From contig CAZRRO010000024.1 of the NCBI GenBank assembly GCA_964602595.1, positions 1-64,000 of the forward strand: DNA of 64,000 bases, written 5' to 3'. Below are positions 8,118 through 17,806 of the stretch, one piece after another (position 1 is the first letter of the stretch; every line of letters begins with the position of its first letter). The translations under genes were made by a program, and so were the position numbers. A model generated the notes under the pieces. The model was not told the DNA's origin. It saw nothing but the letters and a program-made list of their open reading frames with translations, and ran no database searches. The DNA is from CAIWAH01 sp964602595 (GTDB lineage Bacteria > Verrucomicrobiota > Verrucomicrobiia > Limisphaerales > UBA9464).

Positions 8118-8671
8118 GCCAAGTCCTCCGGTGAGCCGGCGAGCAGTCGGCTCTGCCAGTCGCCGCGTTGGCGCAGCACGTGGCGCCAGAGTTCGGCCGG
8201 CGGGGCATGGAACACGAGTTCGACCGAGGCCGGAAAAGTCAGCCACGCCTGTCGCCGGAGTTCGTCGTCGAGTTGCCCCGGGGTCCAGCCGGCATAACCC
8301 GCAAAGACCCGAAGCTTCCGGGTGGCCGTCCAGTCGGCACCCAATTCGATGAGTTGGTCGAGGTCGTGGCCGACCTGCAGGTTCTCGACCACGGACGGTT
8401 CACCGAGGAATTGGTCGGCGTGCAGGTAACTCAGCGCTGCTGGCTGGACGGGGCCGCCGCCGAACAGGATCTCGCCCCGCAGCCGTTCGGGCAGGGCCTG
8501 GTCAAAGACGTCGGCGAGGCGGTTGTCGCTCGGTTGGTTCAGCACCAAGCCGAAGGCGCCCTCTCGGTTGTGTTCGCAGACGAGCACCACCGTGCGTTGG
8601 AAGCAGCCGCCCCCCAGCTTGCCGCCGTCCAGCAGCAACTGTCCCTTCATAGAGGCATGAGGCTTGTCCAT
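8108..8671 (-). CDS. YqgE/AlgH family protein (DUF179)
   Basis: 187 residues. The family signature is clear: LLLDGGKLGGGCFQRTVVLV, HNREGAFGLVLNQPSD, ILFGGGPVQP, RVFAGYAGWTPGQLDDEL. The fold is a small cytoplasmic alpha/beta domain of unknown biochemical function; in pseudomonads AlgH is linked to alginate regulation. The gene overlaps and probably shares a transcript with the phosphorylase-like gene downstream, an arrangement with no obvious functional reading. Confidence 0.9.
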   Translation of the reverse strand: MDKPHASMKGQLLLDGGKLGGGCFQRTVVLVCEHNREGAFGLVLNQPSDNRLADVFDQALPERLRGEILFGGGPVQPAALSYLHADQFLGEPSVVENLQVGHDLDQLIELGADWTATRKLRVFAGYAGWTPGQLDDELRRQAWLTFPASVELVFHAPPAELWRHVLRQRGDWQSRLLAGSPEDLAWN

Positions 8672-8731
8672 GTCGCGGGCGCAAAATGGTCAAAGCTTGA
8701 GCGGGCCGCAAACCCGTTTAGGCTGCGGACC

Positions 8732-8848
8732 ATGAAGAAGCTGATTCTGCTGCTGGCAGTCGTCGCGGTGCTCGGCGGTGCGGCGACGGGTTGCCGCCAC
8801 TCCGGCAGCCGCGAGTTCATCCCCGGCCGCGGCTGGGTTCCGAACTGA
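8732..8848 (+). CDS. Very small lipoprotein (38 aa)
   Basis: ATG at 8732 opens MKKLILLLAVVAVLGG followed by AATGC, a short charged n-region, a hydrophobic core and a lipobox with Cys21. Only 17 residues follow the lipidated cysteine, ending GRGWVPN. It resembles entericidin-sized lipoproteins in size only; no family is recognised. It is divergent from yqgE (60 bases between the starts) and convergent with the aldehyde dehydrogenase gene. Confidence 0.55.
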   Translation: MKKLILLLAVVAVLGGAATGCRHSGSREFIPGRGWVPN

Positions 8849-8888
8849 TCGGGCAGTTGATCGGGGTGAAGCCGCCCGGCCTGCGGCG

Positions 8889-10328
8889 CTACCAAGCGCG
8901 CTCAATGCTGCGGCGCTGCCAGAGGAACTCGAACATGTTGCCCTCGTGCGGTTGGTCCCATGAGATCGCCATGGTGGAGACCGGGCCGATGTTCAGGCGC
9001 TCGATGTGCGAGTAGGCTTCGAGCTGCTTGATGAAGTCGGCGTCCTTGGTGATCGCGGAGCAGGCGAGCGTGTAGCCGATCTGGCTGAGCATCTCGGACT
9101 GCGGGCAGGTCACGACGCTGGCGTAGGGGCAGAGGAATTCCTTGTTGGCCAGCGGGTGCGCGAAAGAGTCGCAGCGCACGATGGTCGGGCGCATGTAGGT
9201 GCCGCCCTCAAACACGGCCTTGCGGGTGCCATTGCGATACTTTGCGGTCACGTCCTCGGCGCCGGGTGTCTTCAGGCCGTCCTCGATCTGGCTGTCGATG
9301 AAGTCCGCCATCTTTGGGTTGGCGAAGCCGGAGAGGCGCGCCTTCTCGTCGTCGGGCCGGGTCGGGGCGAAGGGCCCGAGCTTCTGGGCGAGGGCGTCAG
9401 CGATCTCGGCGGCGTATTTCGGCACGACGACGGCGCTGGCGTTGATGCAGGAGCGCCCGCCGTTGTCGCTGATGGCGCCGGCGATGACGTCAACGTAGTC
9501 GCGCCAGTTCTCGATCTGGTCGTCGCCGATGAGGAACTTGCTCCAGCCAGGTCCGTGCACCTCGATGGCGGGGTTGTTGGCGTATTGGTCGGTTGTGCTC
9601 TTGTCGCCGAAGATCAGCGCGCGGCCGCAGGTGTTGAGGATGGTCGCCGCGCCGTCGTGGTCGGTGGGATAAAAGCCGAAGGCCTCGGCCGGCACGCCCG
9701 CGGCGATGAAGGCCTGGATGAGCCGGAAGGGAGTCCACGGTTCTTCCTTGCCGGGCTTAATGACGACGGGCGTCTTGAGCGCGACGGCGGGGAGCCAGAG
9801 CGAGTTCACCGCGGGCGAATTGCTCGGCATCACTAGGCCGAGCGCCTGGCAGGTGGGGAAGAAACTGAGCTTGGTGCCGAACTGCTCGCCGTAGCCGCGA
9901 TCAATGATCGTGAAGTCGAGTCCGCGCGAAAGGCCGTTGAGGACCTCGGCCAGATGGGTCAGCGCGTAGTGGATCTTGCCCATGTTGCGCCGAACCATGA
10001 CGTGCGGCAGGCCGGACGTGAGGCTGAGCGTCTCAATGTATTGCTGGGGCGACTGGGTGTGGCCGCGGTCGCCCAGGGGCAGGGAACCGTTGAGGAACAG
10101 GTCGCCGGCCTTGGCGGACAGCGCCATGAGCTCAGCCACGGTGAATTTGGCCAGGGCGGCCCGGGCGGCGCCCAATTTGGCCAGGTCGCGCTTGAGGATG
10201 CCGCCATTGACCTGCGAGACGAGAGCCTTGACCTCGCCGGTGCGGTGGTCCTTGACCTCGATCTTGTCGAGGGATTCGTAGGCGCGGCCGAGGCGGAGGG
10301 CGGGCAGGTGGGGAACGGCGTCAGACAT
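8889..10328 (-). CDS. Aldehyde dehydrogenase family protein
   Basis: 479 residues from the ATG at 10328 (MSDAVPHLP); the frame extends 17 codons further but the internal start fits better. ALDH-superfamily features: cofactor-site segments LGLVMPSNSPAVNSLWLPA and PVVIKPGKEEPWTP (Lys), DNGGRSCINAS with the catalytic Cys, and EFLCPYASVV near the C-terminus. It ends in a tail rich in Trp and Arg. The sequence is atypical for the usual betaine or succinate-semialdehyde classes, and the substrate aldehyde is unknown. It diverges from plsY. Confidence 0.8.
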   Translation of the reverse strand: MSDAVPHLPALRLGRAYESLDKIEVKDHRTGEVKALVSQVNGGILKRDLAKLGAARAALAKFTVAELMALSAKAGDLFLNGSLPLGDRGHTQSPQQYIETLSLTSGLPHVMVRRNMGKIHYALTHLAEVLNGLSRGLDFTIIDRGYGEQFGTKLSFFPTCQALGLVMPSNSPAVNSLWLPAVALKTPVVIKPGKEEPWTPFRLIQAFIAAGVPAEAFGFYPTDHDGAATILNTCGRALIFGDKSTTDQYANNPAIEVHGPGWSKFLIGDDQIENWRDYVDVIAGAISDNGGRSCINASAVVVPKYAAEIADALAQKLGPFAPTRPDDEKARLSGFANPKMADFIDSQIEDGLKTPGAEDVTAKYRNGTRKAVFEGGTYMRPTIVRCDSFAHPLANKEFLCPYASVVTCPQSEMLSQIGYTLACSAITKDADFIKQLEAYSHIERLNIGPVSTMAISWDQPHEGNMFEFLWQRRSIERAW

Positions 10329-10510
10329 GGTGAGATTCGATTGCGAACGCAGAGTGATACGCCTGCGTAGTATTGGCAACCGGGAGTTTTCCGACCGACG
10401 GTTCCGGGCCTCGGTGGCTTGGTCCTAGATTCGCCCGTGGGCACCCCGAGCGTCGGCCCGGCCCAAGTCCCGCCTTCCCACCCCCCGGTCCGGGCTTCTA
10501 CAACCACGGC

Positions 10511-11155
10511 GTGTCCGCTGCGCTCAGCTATCTCGCCACCGCCGTCCTCGCCTACCTGTGCGGCTCGGTGCCGACGGGTTTCCTCGTCGCCCGGGCCAAG
10601 GGCATCGACATCCGCAAGGTCGGCTCTGGCAACATGGGGGCGACCAACGTCTTCCGCACGCTCGGCAAGGGACCCGGCATCCTGGTGCTGCTGATCGACG
10701 CCGCGAAAGGCGCCTTGCCGGTCCTGCTGCTGGTCCGACTTTTCGCCGGCACCGGGGCCGATCCGGTATGGCTCAAGCTGATTTCCGCCCTCGTGGCGGT
10801 CCTGGGCCACAACTACACCTGCTGGCTTGGCTTCAAGGGCGGCAAGGGCATCGCCACCTCGGCCGGCGTGCTGGCCGCGTTGGTGCCGCAGGCCTTCCTG
10901 ATCACGCTCGCAACCTGGGTCGTGGTGTTCGCCGCATCGCGCTATGTCTCGCTCGCCAGCGTGGCGGCCGCCGGGATTCTGCCGGTCGCGACCGTGCTCA
11001 CCCGGCAGCCGCTGCCGATCATTGGCCTGAACCTGTTGCTCGGCCTGCTCGCGATCTGGAAACACAAGCCGAACATCGAGCGACTGCTGGCCGGCACCGA
11101 AAACCGGATCGGCAAGAAGCCGGCCGCCACCCCGCCGCCGGAGGCCAAGCCGTGA
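10511..11155 (+). CDS. plsY: Acyl-phosphate:glycerol-3-phosphate acyltransferase PlsY
   Basis: 214 residues, inner membrane, five predicted helices. PlsY motifs: YLCGSVPTGFLVARAKGIDIRKVGSGNMGATNVFRTLGK split between motifs 1 and 2, and GHNYTCWLGFKGGKGIATSAGV (motif 3). It transfers acyl groups from acyl-phosphate to glycerol-3-phosphate, the first step of phospholipid synthesis. GTG at 10511 is chosen because the upstream in-frame codons encode a Pro/Gly-rich non-membrane stretch unlike PlsY. The gpsA start overlaps the stop codon, so substrate supply and use are coupled. Confidence 0.9.
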   Translation: MSAALSYLATAVLAYLCGSVPTGFLVARAKGIDIRKVGSGNMGATNVFRTLGKGPGILVLLIDAAKGALPVLLLVRLFAGTGADPVWLKLISALVAVLGHNYTCWLGFKGGKGIATSAGVLAALVPQAFLITLATWVVVFAASRYVSLASVAAAGILPVATVLTRQPLPIIGLNLLLGLLAIWKHKPNIERLLAGTENRIGKKPAATPPPEAKP

Positions 11156-12132
11156 AACTTACCATCGTTGGTGCCGGCGCTTGGGGAACTGCCCTCGGAG
11201 TTGTCCTGTCGCAGAATGGGCATGCCCTCACGGTGTGGGGGCACAACGCGGAACACCTCGCCGCCGCCGCCGCGGAACGGGAAAACCGCCGCTACCTGCC
11301 CGGGGTCCCTTTGCCCGCCGACTGGGTCTTTGAACCCGACTTGGCGCGCGCGGCGGCCGGCGCGGATGGACTGCTGTTGGCCGTGCCCTCGAAGGCGCTA
11401 CGGGCGACGGTCGAACGGCTGGCCGGGTTCACTGGTTTTGCGATCAGCACCACCAAGGGCATCGAGGCGGCCACTGGTCACACGATGGGGGCGGTGATCA
11501 CGGCCGCGTTGCCGGGCGCACGGTTGGCGGCTTTGTCCGGGCCGTCGTTGGCGGCGGAAGTCGCCCGGGGAATCCCGACCGCCGTGGTGGCGGCGAGCCA
11601 TGACGAGTCGCTCGCCCGGCAGGTCCAGGAACTGTTCCATCGGCCCGCCTTCCGCGTTTACCGGAGCGACGACCTCACCGGCGTTGAACTCGGCGGGGCG
11701 TTGAAGAATGTCATCGCCATTGCCGCCGGGGTCTGTGACGGACTCGGTTTCGGCGACAATTCCAAGGCGGCCCTGCTGACCCGAGGCCTGGCGGAGATCA
11801 CCCGCCTGGGCCTCGCCTGTGGCGCCCGCCCTGAAACGTTTGCCGGCCTGAGCGGCCTGGGCGACCTCACGGTGACCTGCTTCAGCCGGCTCAGCCGCAA
11901 TCGTGGCTTCGGCGAGCGGATTGGCCGTGGCGAGTCCGTGGGCGCCATCCTCGCCAGCACGCAGTCCGCGGTGGAGGGCCACCCGACGGCCGCGAGCGCA
12001 TTGGAACTGGCCCGGAAGCTCGGTGTCCCGTGTCCGATCATCACGGAGGTCCACGCGATGCTCTACGCGGGTAAGAACCCTCGCCAGGCCGTCGCCGACC
12101 TTCTGAGCCGCGATTCCAAGGCGGAAGCCTGA
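11152..12132 (+). CDS. gpsA: NAD(P)H-dependent glycerol-3-phosphate dehydrogenase
   Basis: 326 residues, starting at a GTG that overlaps the plsY stop (GTGA, 11152-11155). Rossmann motif TIVGAGAWGTALG, then LSGPSLAAEVARGIPTAVV, the catalytic-lysine segment ELGGALKNVIAIAAG, and GFGDNSKAALLTRGLAEI and GLGDLTVTC. These are the standard GpsA landmarks, and the length is typical (about 330). It makes sn-glycerol-3-phosphate from DHAP, directly feeding PlsY. Confidence 0.93.
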   Translation: MKLTIVGAGAWGTALGVVLSQNGHALTVWGHNAEHLAAAAAERENRRYLPGVPLPADWVFEPDLARAAAGADGLLLAVPSKALRATVERLAGFTGFAISTTKGIEAATGHTMGAVITAALPGARLAALSGPSLAAEVARGIPTAVVAASHDESLARQVQELFHRPAFRVYRSDDLTGVELGGALKNVIAIAAGVCDGLGFGDNSKAALLTRGLAEITRLGLACGARPETFAGLSGLGDLTVTCFSRLSRNRGFGERIGRGESVGAILASTQSAVEGHPTAASALELARKLGVPCPIITEVHAMLYAGKNPRQAVADLLSRDSKAEA

Positions 12133-12204
12133 CGCCACCGTCTTGTCACCCGGCTGGCGCAATACGGGCATCGACACGCGGACGGCCGCCGTCACCCTGA
12201 GCCC

Positions 12205-13020
<816 letters not shown>

Positions 13021-13029
13021 CGCGCCGGC

Positions 13030-13818
13030 TCAGTTGCCGCCGGTGTCGGGGCGCAGCCAGCCGGAACCGCCGTAATACCAGCGCGACGCCTTGAGCGACT
13101 CCACGTGGGCGTCGGTCATCGCCACGTTGCTCTTGCCCGCGTGGCGGAGGTGCGGGCCGCCCCAGTTGGGATCCGCCGTGGACGCCGCGACCACGCAGCC
13201 GTCGCACGGCGTGCTGTTCACCGGATCATGGAGCACCCAGGCGCCGGCCTTCTCGGGCGACTTCTCGGTCACGCAAGTCAGCGGGTCCTTGGTCGCCTTG
13301 GGCTGGCTGCCGCCGTCGGTCAGGTGGACGGTGCCGGACGGATTGCGGATGGAGGAATCGTTGACTTGGGGATACTTGGAAGCCTCCCAGCCGCCGGGCC
13401 AGTCGCAGCCGCCGACGCCGAAGTTCATCATGTAATTGGACACCGCCTTGTCCTGCTGGTCGCTCGGATACAGGGCGACGAGTTCCTTGAACTTCTTCGT
13501 GCGCGACGGGCACAGGATCAGGTTGGTCGTCTGCGTGAATGGAGCGAGGAAGTTGAACCAGGCCTTCCGCTCCACGTTGGAGCCTTTGACTGCGAAGGTC
13601 GGCGTGAACTTCCCGCGGCTGTCGCCGCCGTAGGTCGCCTGGGCGATGGCCATCTGGCGGAGGCTGTTGATGCAGGCGGTGGACTTGGCCTTTTCCTTCG
13701 CCTTCGACAGCGCCGGCAGCAACATGCCGGCGAGGATCGCGATGATGGCTATGACCACGAGCAGTTCGATGAGGGTGAATCCGCGGCCTGGCCGCCGGCT
13801 GGGAATGGGTGTTTGCAT
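13030..13818 (-). CDS. Prepilin-type protein, second copy
   Basis: 262 residues from the ATG at 13818 (MQTPIPSRRPGRG), immediately followed by FTLIELLVVIAIIAILAGM and LLPALSKAKEKAKS. The body differs from its neighbour at 12205: NYMMNFGVGGCDW, VHLTDGG and a C-terminal AMTDAHVESLK in place of VDGH. Shared N-termini with diverged bodies is the usual pattern of this family. Cysteine pairs around residues 140-210 may form disulfides. Its start overlaps head to head with the hydrolase gene at 13805. Confidence 0.85.
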   Translation of the reverse strand: MQTPIPSRRPGRGFTLIELLVVIAIIAILAGMLLPALSKAKEKAKSTACINSLRQMAIAQATYGGDSRGKFTPTFAVKGSNVERKAWFNFLAPFTQTTNLILCPSRTKKFKELVALYPSDQQDKAVSNYMMNFGVGGCDWPGGWEASKYPQVNDSSIRNPSGTVHLTDGGSQPKATKDPLTCVTEKSPEKAGAWVLHDPVNSTPCDGCVVAASTADPNWGGPHLRHAGKSNVAMTDAHVESLKASRWYYGGSGWLRPDTGGN

Positions 13819-14899
13819 ACGCTCCGGGAGTGTCTTCCGGAAGCTACCGCCCACGCCCGCGCCCCGTCGAGCCCCCGGTTGGGGTCGGCTGGGACTCATC
13901 GTCCTGCTGCTGGCGGCGGTCGCCATCCTGGGCACCGGTTGCACGCCCACGACTTGGCTCGCCCGCCGGATGCAGCAGGCCCCCAACACGTTTCCCACCG
14001 TCCTCGGGCCGGAACCGCTGGTTTACTACACCTTTCCCGGCCGGTGGCTGACGAACTTTCCCGCCGAAACCGCCGTCGTGGGGCCGCCCGCGGCCAAGCT
14101 CAGCTACCGGGTCATCGAGCCCGCCGCCTACGCGTTCCACCTCGGCAGCACCAACTGGCGCGATGGCGCCCGCCGCCACTATCGCTTCGATTTCCGCGCC
14201 GCGGTTCCCGGTCCGACGACTGCCTTCACCGCGGCGCCCCGCGGGACGCTGTTCCTCCTCCATGGCTACGGCGTGAGCGGCACGACGCTGCTCCAATGGG
14301 CGCTGACCTTGGCCGAAGACGGCTGGCGCTGCGTGCTGGTGGACTTGCGCGGCCACGGACAATCGTCCGGGAAGAAGGTATTCTTCGGCGCGCAGGAAAG
14401 CCGCGATTTGGCGCAGCTGGCTGATGCGCTGGAGCGAGAGGGCCGCCTGCGTCCACCCTGCGGCGTCGTGGGCGCCTCTTATGGCGCCGCCTTGGCGCTG
14501 AAGTGGGCCGGCGAAGACGCGCGCCTCGGCCCGGTCGTGGCGCTGACGCCCTACGCCGAACTGCAACCGGCCGTGCTGGCGATCCGCGATGGCTACGCCC
14601 GCTGGATTCCGCGTTTCTGGGTGCGCGCCGCTGCGGCCCGGCTGCCGCGTTTGGTGGGCGTGGAAGCCGCCGGCCTGGACCCGCTCCGGTGGCTGACGGA
14701 ACGCCCGGTCCGTGCGCTGTTTGTGGCGACCGATCATGACCCGATCGCGCCGCCCGATGCCGTGAAACGTCTTCACGCTCTGGCCCGGCCGGGCAGCGCC
14801 TACGAACATCTCGGCACCGGCATCCACGAGACGGCGCCGTTCCAGTTCGGCGACCTGTTGCCGACCGTCCGCGCGTGGCTCAATGCGCCGGCCAATTAG
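13805..14899 (+). CDS. Lipoprotein alpha/beta hydrolase
   Basis: 364 residues from the ATG at 13805. An N-terminal hydrophobic segment ends in ILGTGC, a lipobox-like site near residue 46. The hydrolase fold follows: FLLHGYGVSG (oxyanion region), VLVDLRGHGQSSG, the nucleophile elbow VVGASYGAAL (Gly-Ala-Ser-Tyr-Gly), VATDHDPIAPPDAV (acid) and TGIHETAPF (His). This is a serine hydrolase of the esterase/lipase type, probably outside the cytoplasm. The start is uncertain because it overlaps the divergent prepilin gene by 14 bases; translation could begin slightly further in. Confidence 0.75.
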   Translation: MGVCIRSGSVFRKLPPTPAPRRAPGWGRLGLIVLLLAAVAILGTGCTPTTWLARRMQQAPNTFPTVLGPEPLVYYTFPGRWLTNFPAETAVVGPPAAKLSYRVIEPAAYAFHLGSTNWRDGARRHYRFDFRAAVPGPTTAFTAAPRGTLFLLHGYGVSGTTLLQWALTLAEDGWRCVLVDLRGHGQSSGKKVFFGAQESRDLAQLADALEREGRLRPPCGVVGASYGAALALKWAGEDARLGPVVALTPYAELQPAVLAIRDGYARWIPRFWVRAAAARLPRLVGVEAAGLDPLRWLTERPVRALFVATDHDPIAPPDAVKRLHALARPGSAYEHLGTGIHETAPFQFGDLLPTVRAWLNAPAN

Positions 14900-15630
14900 G
14901 GCGCCCCGGCCCGGAAGAAGCGGGCGCCGAGCCCGGGTGCGACCAAAGAACCGCTGGTCAGGTCCGACGGACTCCAACCGACGAGATCCGCGCTGGTTTC
15001 GAGGACACCCTCGAATTCCAGCCGCAGTTGGCCATCCGGCAGCGGTGTTAGCGTCACCTGGGGCGGGGCGGCGATCGGGTTCACGGCCACGGCGTCAATT
15101 GAGACCAAGCCCGTGCCCGCGGGCGAACTGTTCAGGAACCGCACCGGCATCGTGGCCGACGAGGCGCGGAATTCCACGGACTGGGGAAGCCATTCAATGA
15201 TGCTGGTCGGTGGCGCCGACAGGGCGACTGAAGTGCCCCCAACCGACACCGTCACCGACGGAGGACCGCCGCCCGCGAGAAATCCCGTGCTGGTCCCGAT
15301 CGAGAATGTCAGTCGGTAGTCGAAACCGGCCGCGAGCCCAGTCACATCGGTCTCGATCCAGCCGCCGCTGGTGTTGTCGGAACCGCTGAGGTCCAGTTGC
15401 CAGCGTCCGAATGGGGTTTTGTAGGCGTAGTCCTCGTCCGGCGTGCCGATCAGCACGGGCGCCGGCGAGGCGCTGAACCGCCATCCCGGCAAACCGCCGA
15501 AGCCGGCATACAGCGGTTGGTAGGTCGAGCCGCCGTCGGTGCGATTATCCTCGAAGGATCCGTTGGTGACGGTCGCCCCATTGGCCCAAGGCAGAACCAG
15601 CACACACAGGCAGAGGAGGTTCGGTTTCAT
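14896..15630 (-). CDS. Secreted DUF642-like carbohydrate-binding protein
   Basis: 244 residues with a signal peptide (MKPNLLCLCVLVLPWANG). TVTNGSFED near the mature N-terminus, GWQLDLS-like repeats and a galactose-binding jelly-roll pattern through about residue 170 suggest a DUF642/CBM-like domain. The last 55 residues (LRLEFEGVLETSADLVGW ... ARFFRA) match the short beta-domain with 'LETSxDLVxW' that caps many verrucomicrobial secreted proteins. No sorting helix is present. The stop overlaps the convergent hydrolase stop by 4 bases. Confidence 0.6.
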   Translation of the reverse strand: MKPNLLCLCVLVLPWANGATVTNGSFEDNRTDGGSTYQPLYAGFGGLPGWRFSASPAPVLIGTPDEDYAYKTPFGRWQLDLSGSDNTSGGWIETDVTGLAAGFDYRLTFSIGTSTGFLAGGGPPSVTVSVGGTSVALSAPPTSIIEWLPQSVEFRASSATMPVRFLNSSPAGTGLVSIDAVAVNPIAAPPQVTLTPLPDGQLRLEFEGVLETSADLVGWSPSDLTSGSLVAPGLGARFFRAGAP

Positions 15631-15821
15631 CGTCGCTTCCGGAATGGTAGGCAGGCAATCAGGCGCCGACCAAGAACCAACTCCCGGACCCCTGTCGGGT
15701 CGCCGGAGCGGCGGGCATGGCCACCGTGGGGGCGGATCGTGGGCGGATGCGTGCCCGCTCGAAAGGCCGCCCCGGAATTCCTCTCGCCGCCATCGCCCGG
15801 CGGCTGATTGTCGGCGCCGTC

Positions 15822-16325
15822 ATGCGTTACCTCATCCGCGAAAAGCTCCTCTCCTTCGGCGACGACTTCTGGATCCAGGATGAATCGGGCAACAATGCCT
15901 ACCTGGTCGATGGGCGCGCCTTCACCCTCCTGCGGGAAAAGCTTGTGCTCAAGGACGCCGCCGGGAATGAGCTCGGTTTCCTGCGCGAGAAGTTCATCTC
16001 CCTGCGCAAGGCCTACGAAATCCATGTCGGCGGCCAGCACGTGGCCACCGTGCGCAAGGACCTGTTCAACCTGTTCCGTTGCCGTTTCACCGTAGATGTC
16101 CCGGGCCCGGACGACTACGAGGCGCAGGGCAGCTTCCTCGACCACGAATACACCTTCCGCCGCCACGGCCGCACCGTGGCCACGGTGTCCAAGAAGTGGT
16201 TCTCGTTCCGCGACACCTACGCGGTGGACATCGCCGACGGCGAAGACGCCGTCCTGCTGCTCGCCAGCGCCGTGGTTATCGACCAGATCTGCCACGATCA
16301 GGACGGCGGCGAAGGGGGCCACTGA
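15822..16325 (+). CDS. LURP-one-related / scramblase-fold protein
   Basis: 167 residues from the ATG at 15822 (MRYLIREKLLSFGDDFWIQD). The sequence is a series of short strands with repeated hairpins such as GNELGFLREKFISLRKAYEIHV and TVATVSKKWFSFRDTYAVDI, ending in a hydrophobic helix (AVLLLASAVVIDQICHD). This is the LOR/YxjI pattern related to tubby and phospholipid scramblases. Function in bacteria is unknown. A REP-like inverted repeat lies directly downstream. Confidence 0.75.
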   Translation: MRYLIREKLLSFGDDFWIQDESGNNAYLVDGRAFTLLREKLVLKDAAGNELGFLREKFISLRKAYEIHVGGQHVATVRKDLFNLFRCRFTVDVPGPDDYEAQGSFLDHEYTFRRHGRTVATVSKKWFSFRDTYAVDIADGEDAVLLLASAVVIDQICHDQDGGEGGH

Positions 16326-16327
16326 AT

Positions 16328-16435
16328 GTGCTGCCGGCATCCCGCCGGCAGTCATCAGCAAACAACCAAGCGGTGGAGTTCATAGTCGCGGCCAACGGTT
16401 TCTTCCCGGCACTGCCGGCGGGACGCCGGCAGCAC
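16328..16435. repeat. REP-like paired inverted repeat (108 bp)
   Basis: Two 24-base arms at 16328-16351 and 16412-16435 are complementary at 23 of 24 positions. Each arm is itself a hairpin; the right arm reads CTGCCGGCG, GGA, CGCCGGCAG, a perfect 9-bp stem. About 60 unrelated bases lie between. This is the architecture of a bacterial interspersed mosaic element (two facing REP units). Confidence 0.75.
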
Positions 16436-16529
16436 ATCGGGCCGGTTCCGCGCCAAGGCCATGGGCGATCGGCGCGAAGTTGTTGTTCGGGTCCCGGACG
16501 ACGGATAGTTTCCGCCGGTCGCCCCTCCC

Positions 16530-17630
16530 ATGAACATACCCAGTTTCGTCGCCCTTGCATTGTCTGTCGTCACGGCGCTTGGCGTCCGCGCCGCTGACAC
16601 CGCGCAGTCCCCCGTGCGGTTCGCCATCGTCGGGCTCACGCACGACCACGCACGCGGCTTCATCCCCGCCTCGAAGGGCCGGAGCGACATCCAGCTCGCC
16701 GGCATCGTCGAACCGGACAAGGCGCTGGTCGAACGCTACGCCAAGGCCTACCAGCTTCCGCCCGAACTTTTCCACGACAGCCTCGCCGACCTACTGCGGC
16801 ACACCAACATCCAGGCGGTCGCCACCTTCACGAGCACCTTCGAGCACAAGCGCGTGGTCGAGGAATGCGCCGAACGTGGCCTCACGGTGATGATGGAGAA
16901 GCCGCTCGCGGTGAGTATGGAGCACGCGCGCGCCATGCAGAAAGCCGCTAAGAAAGGCGACATCCAGGTGCTCGTGAACTACGAGACGACCTGGTATCCG
17001 GCCAACCACGCGGCATACGCGGCGGTTCACGACCAGAAGGCCATCGGCGAGATCCGCAAAGTGGTCGTCCACGACGGCCATCGCGGGCCCAAGGAGATCG
17101 GTTGCTCCTCGGACTTCCTCAACTGGCTGACCGATCCCGTCCTCAACGGTGGCGGCGCGCTCACCGACTTCGGCTGCTACGGCGCCGACCTCATCACCTG
17201 GCTCATGAATGGCCAGCGGCCCACCTCGGTCTTCGCCGTCACCCAGACCCTCAAGCCCGACGTCTATCCCAAGGTGGATGACGAGGCGACCATCGTGCTC
17301 ACCTATCCGAACGCCCAGGGCATCATTCAGGCCTCTTGGAACTGGCCCATCGACCGGAAGGACATGGAAATCTACGGCCAGACCGGCCAGATCATGGTGC
17401 CCCACTCCAAGCTCCTGAAGCTCCGCACCCGCCAGACACCCGAGACCGAACAGACACCAGCGCCGCTGCAAGGACCAAACGCCGATCCGCTCTCCTACCT
17501 GGCCGCCGTCGTTCGCGGGGAGCTCAAGCCGTCGGGCCTTTCCTCGCTGGAGGTAAACCTGATCGCCACCGAAATCCTCGATGCCGCGCGCAAGTCCGCC
17601 AAAACCGGCAAGCGCGTGGACCTGAAGTGA
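16530..17630 (+). CDS. Secreted Gfo/Idh/MocA family oxidoreductase
   Basis: 366 residues. A signal peptide (MNIPSFVALALSVVTALGVRAAD) precedes a Rossmann domain: VRFAIVGLTHDHARGF, then the family's E-K-P motif in MMEKPLAVSMEHARAM, and the C-terminal alpha/beta domain with GGGALTDFGCYGADLITWL. Such proteins are NAD(P)-dependent sugar oxidoreductases; exported members, often by Tat, are common in this phylum. The signal here lacks a clear twin arginine. The substrate is unknown. The start codon choice is supported by the signal peptide. Confidence 0.8.
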   Translation: MNIPSFVALALSVVTALGVRAADTAQSPVRFAIVGLTHDHARGFIPASKGRSDIQLAGIVEPDKALVERYAKAYQLPPELFHDSLADLLRHTNIQAVATFTSTFEHKRVVEECAERGLTVMMEKPLAVSMEHARAMQKAAKKGDIQVLVNYETTWYPANHAAYAAVHDQKAIGEIRKVVVHDGHRGPKEIGCSSDFLNWLTDPVLNGGGALTDFGCYGADLITWLMNGQRPTSVFAVTQTLKPDVYPKVDDEATIVLTYPNAQGIIQASWNWPIDRKDMEIYGQTGQIMVPHSKLLKLRTRQTPETEQTPAPLQGPNADPLSYLAAVVRGELKPSGLSSLEVNLIATEILDAARKSAKTGKRVDLK

Positions 17631-17653
17631 AGGCTGCGAAGTGAAGCTGAGTT

Positions 17654-17716
17654 AATCTGGAAAGCAGGAAGGCAGGAAAAGCCCTGTCTTACTCCTGCTT
17701 TCCTGCTTTCCAAATT
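17654..17716. repeat. Inverted-repeat element, copy 1
   Basis: Arms 17654-17677 and 17693-17716 are complementary at 22 of 24 positions and are built from GGAAAGCAGGAA-type units. A related, larger copy lies at 17927-18068. After the right arm, a tract resembling CTTCGCGTCTTCGCTGTT (17731-17749) is shared with copy 2, but copy 1 lacks the matching left outer arm. Confidence 0.75.
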
Positions 17717-17806
17717 CGTCCCCGTTCTTGTCTTCGCGCTTTCGCTGTTCCTCCCGCCCGGAAAATCCCGTTGCCAGTTCCGCCGGCTTCCGGCTTCACT
17801 CCGGCC

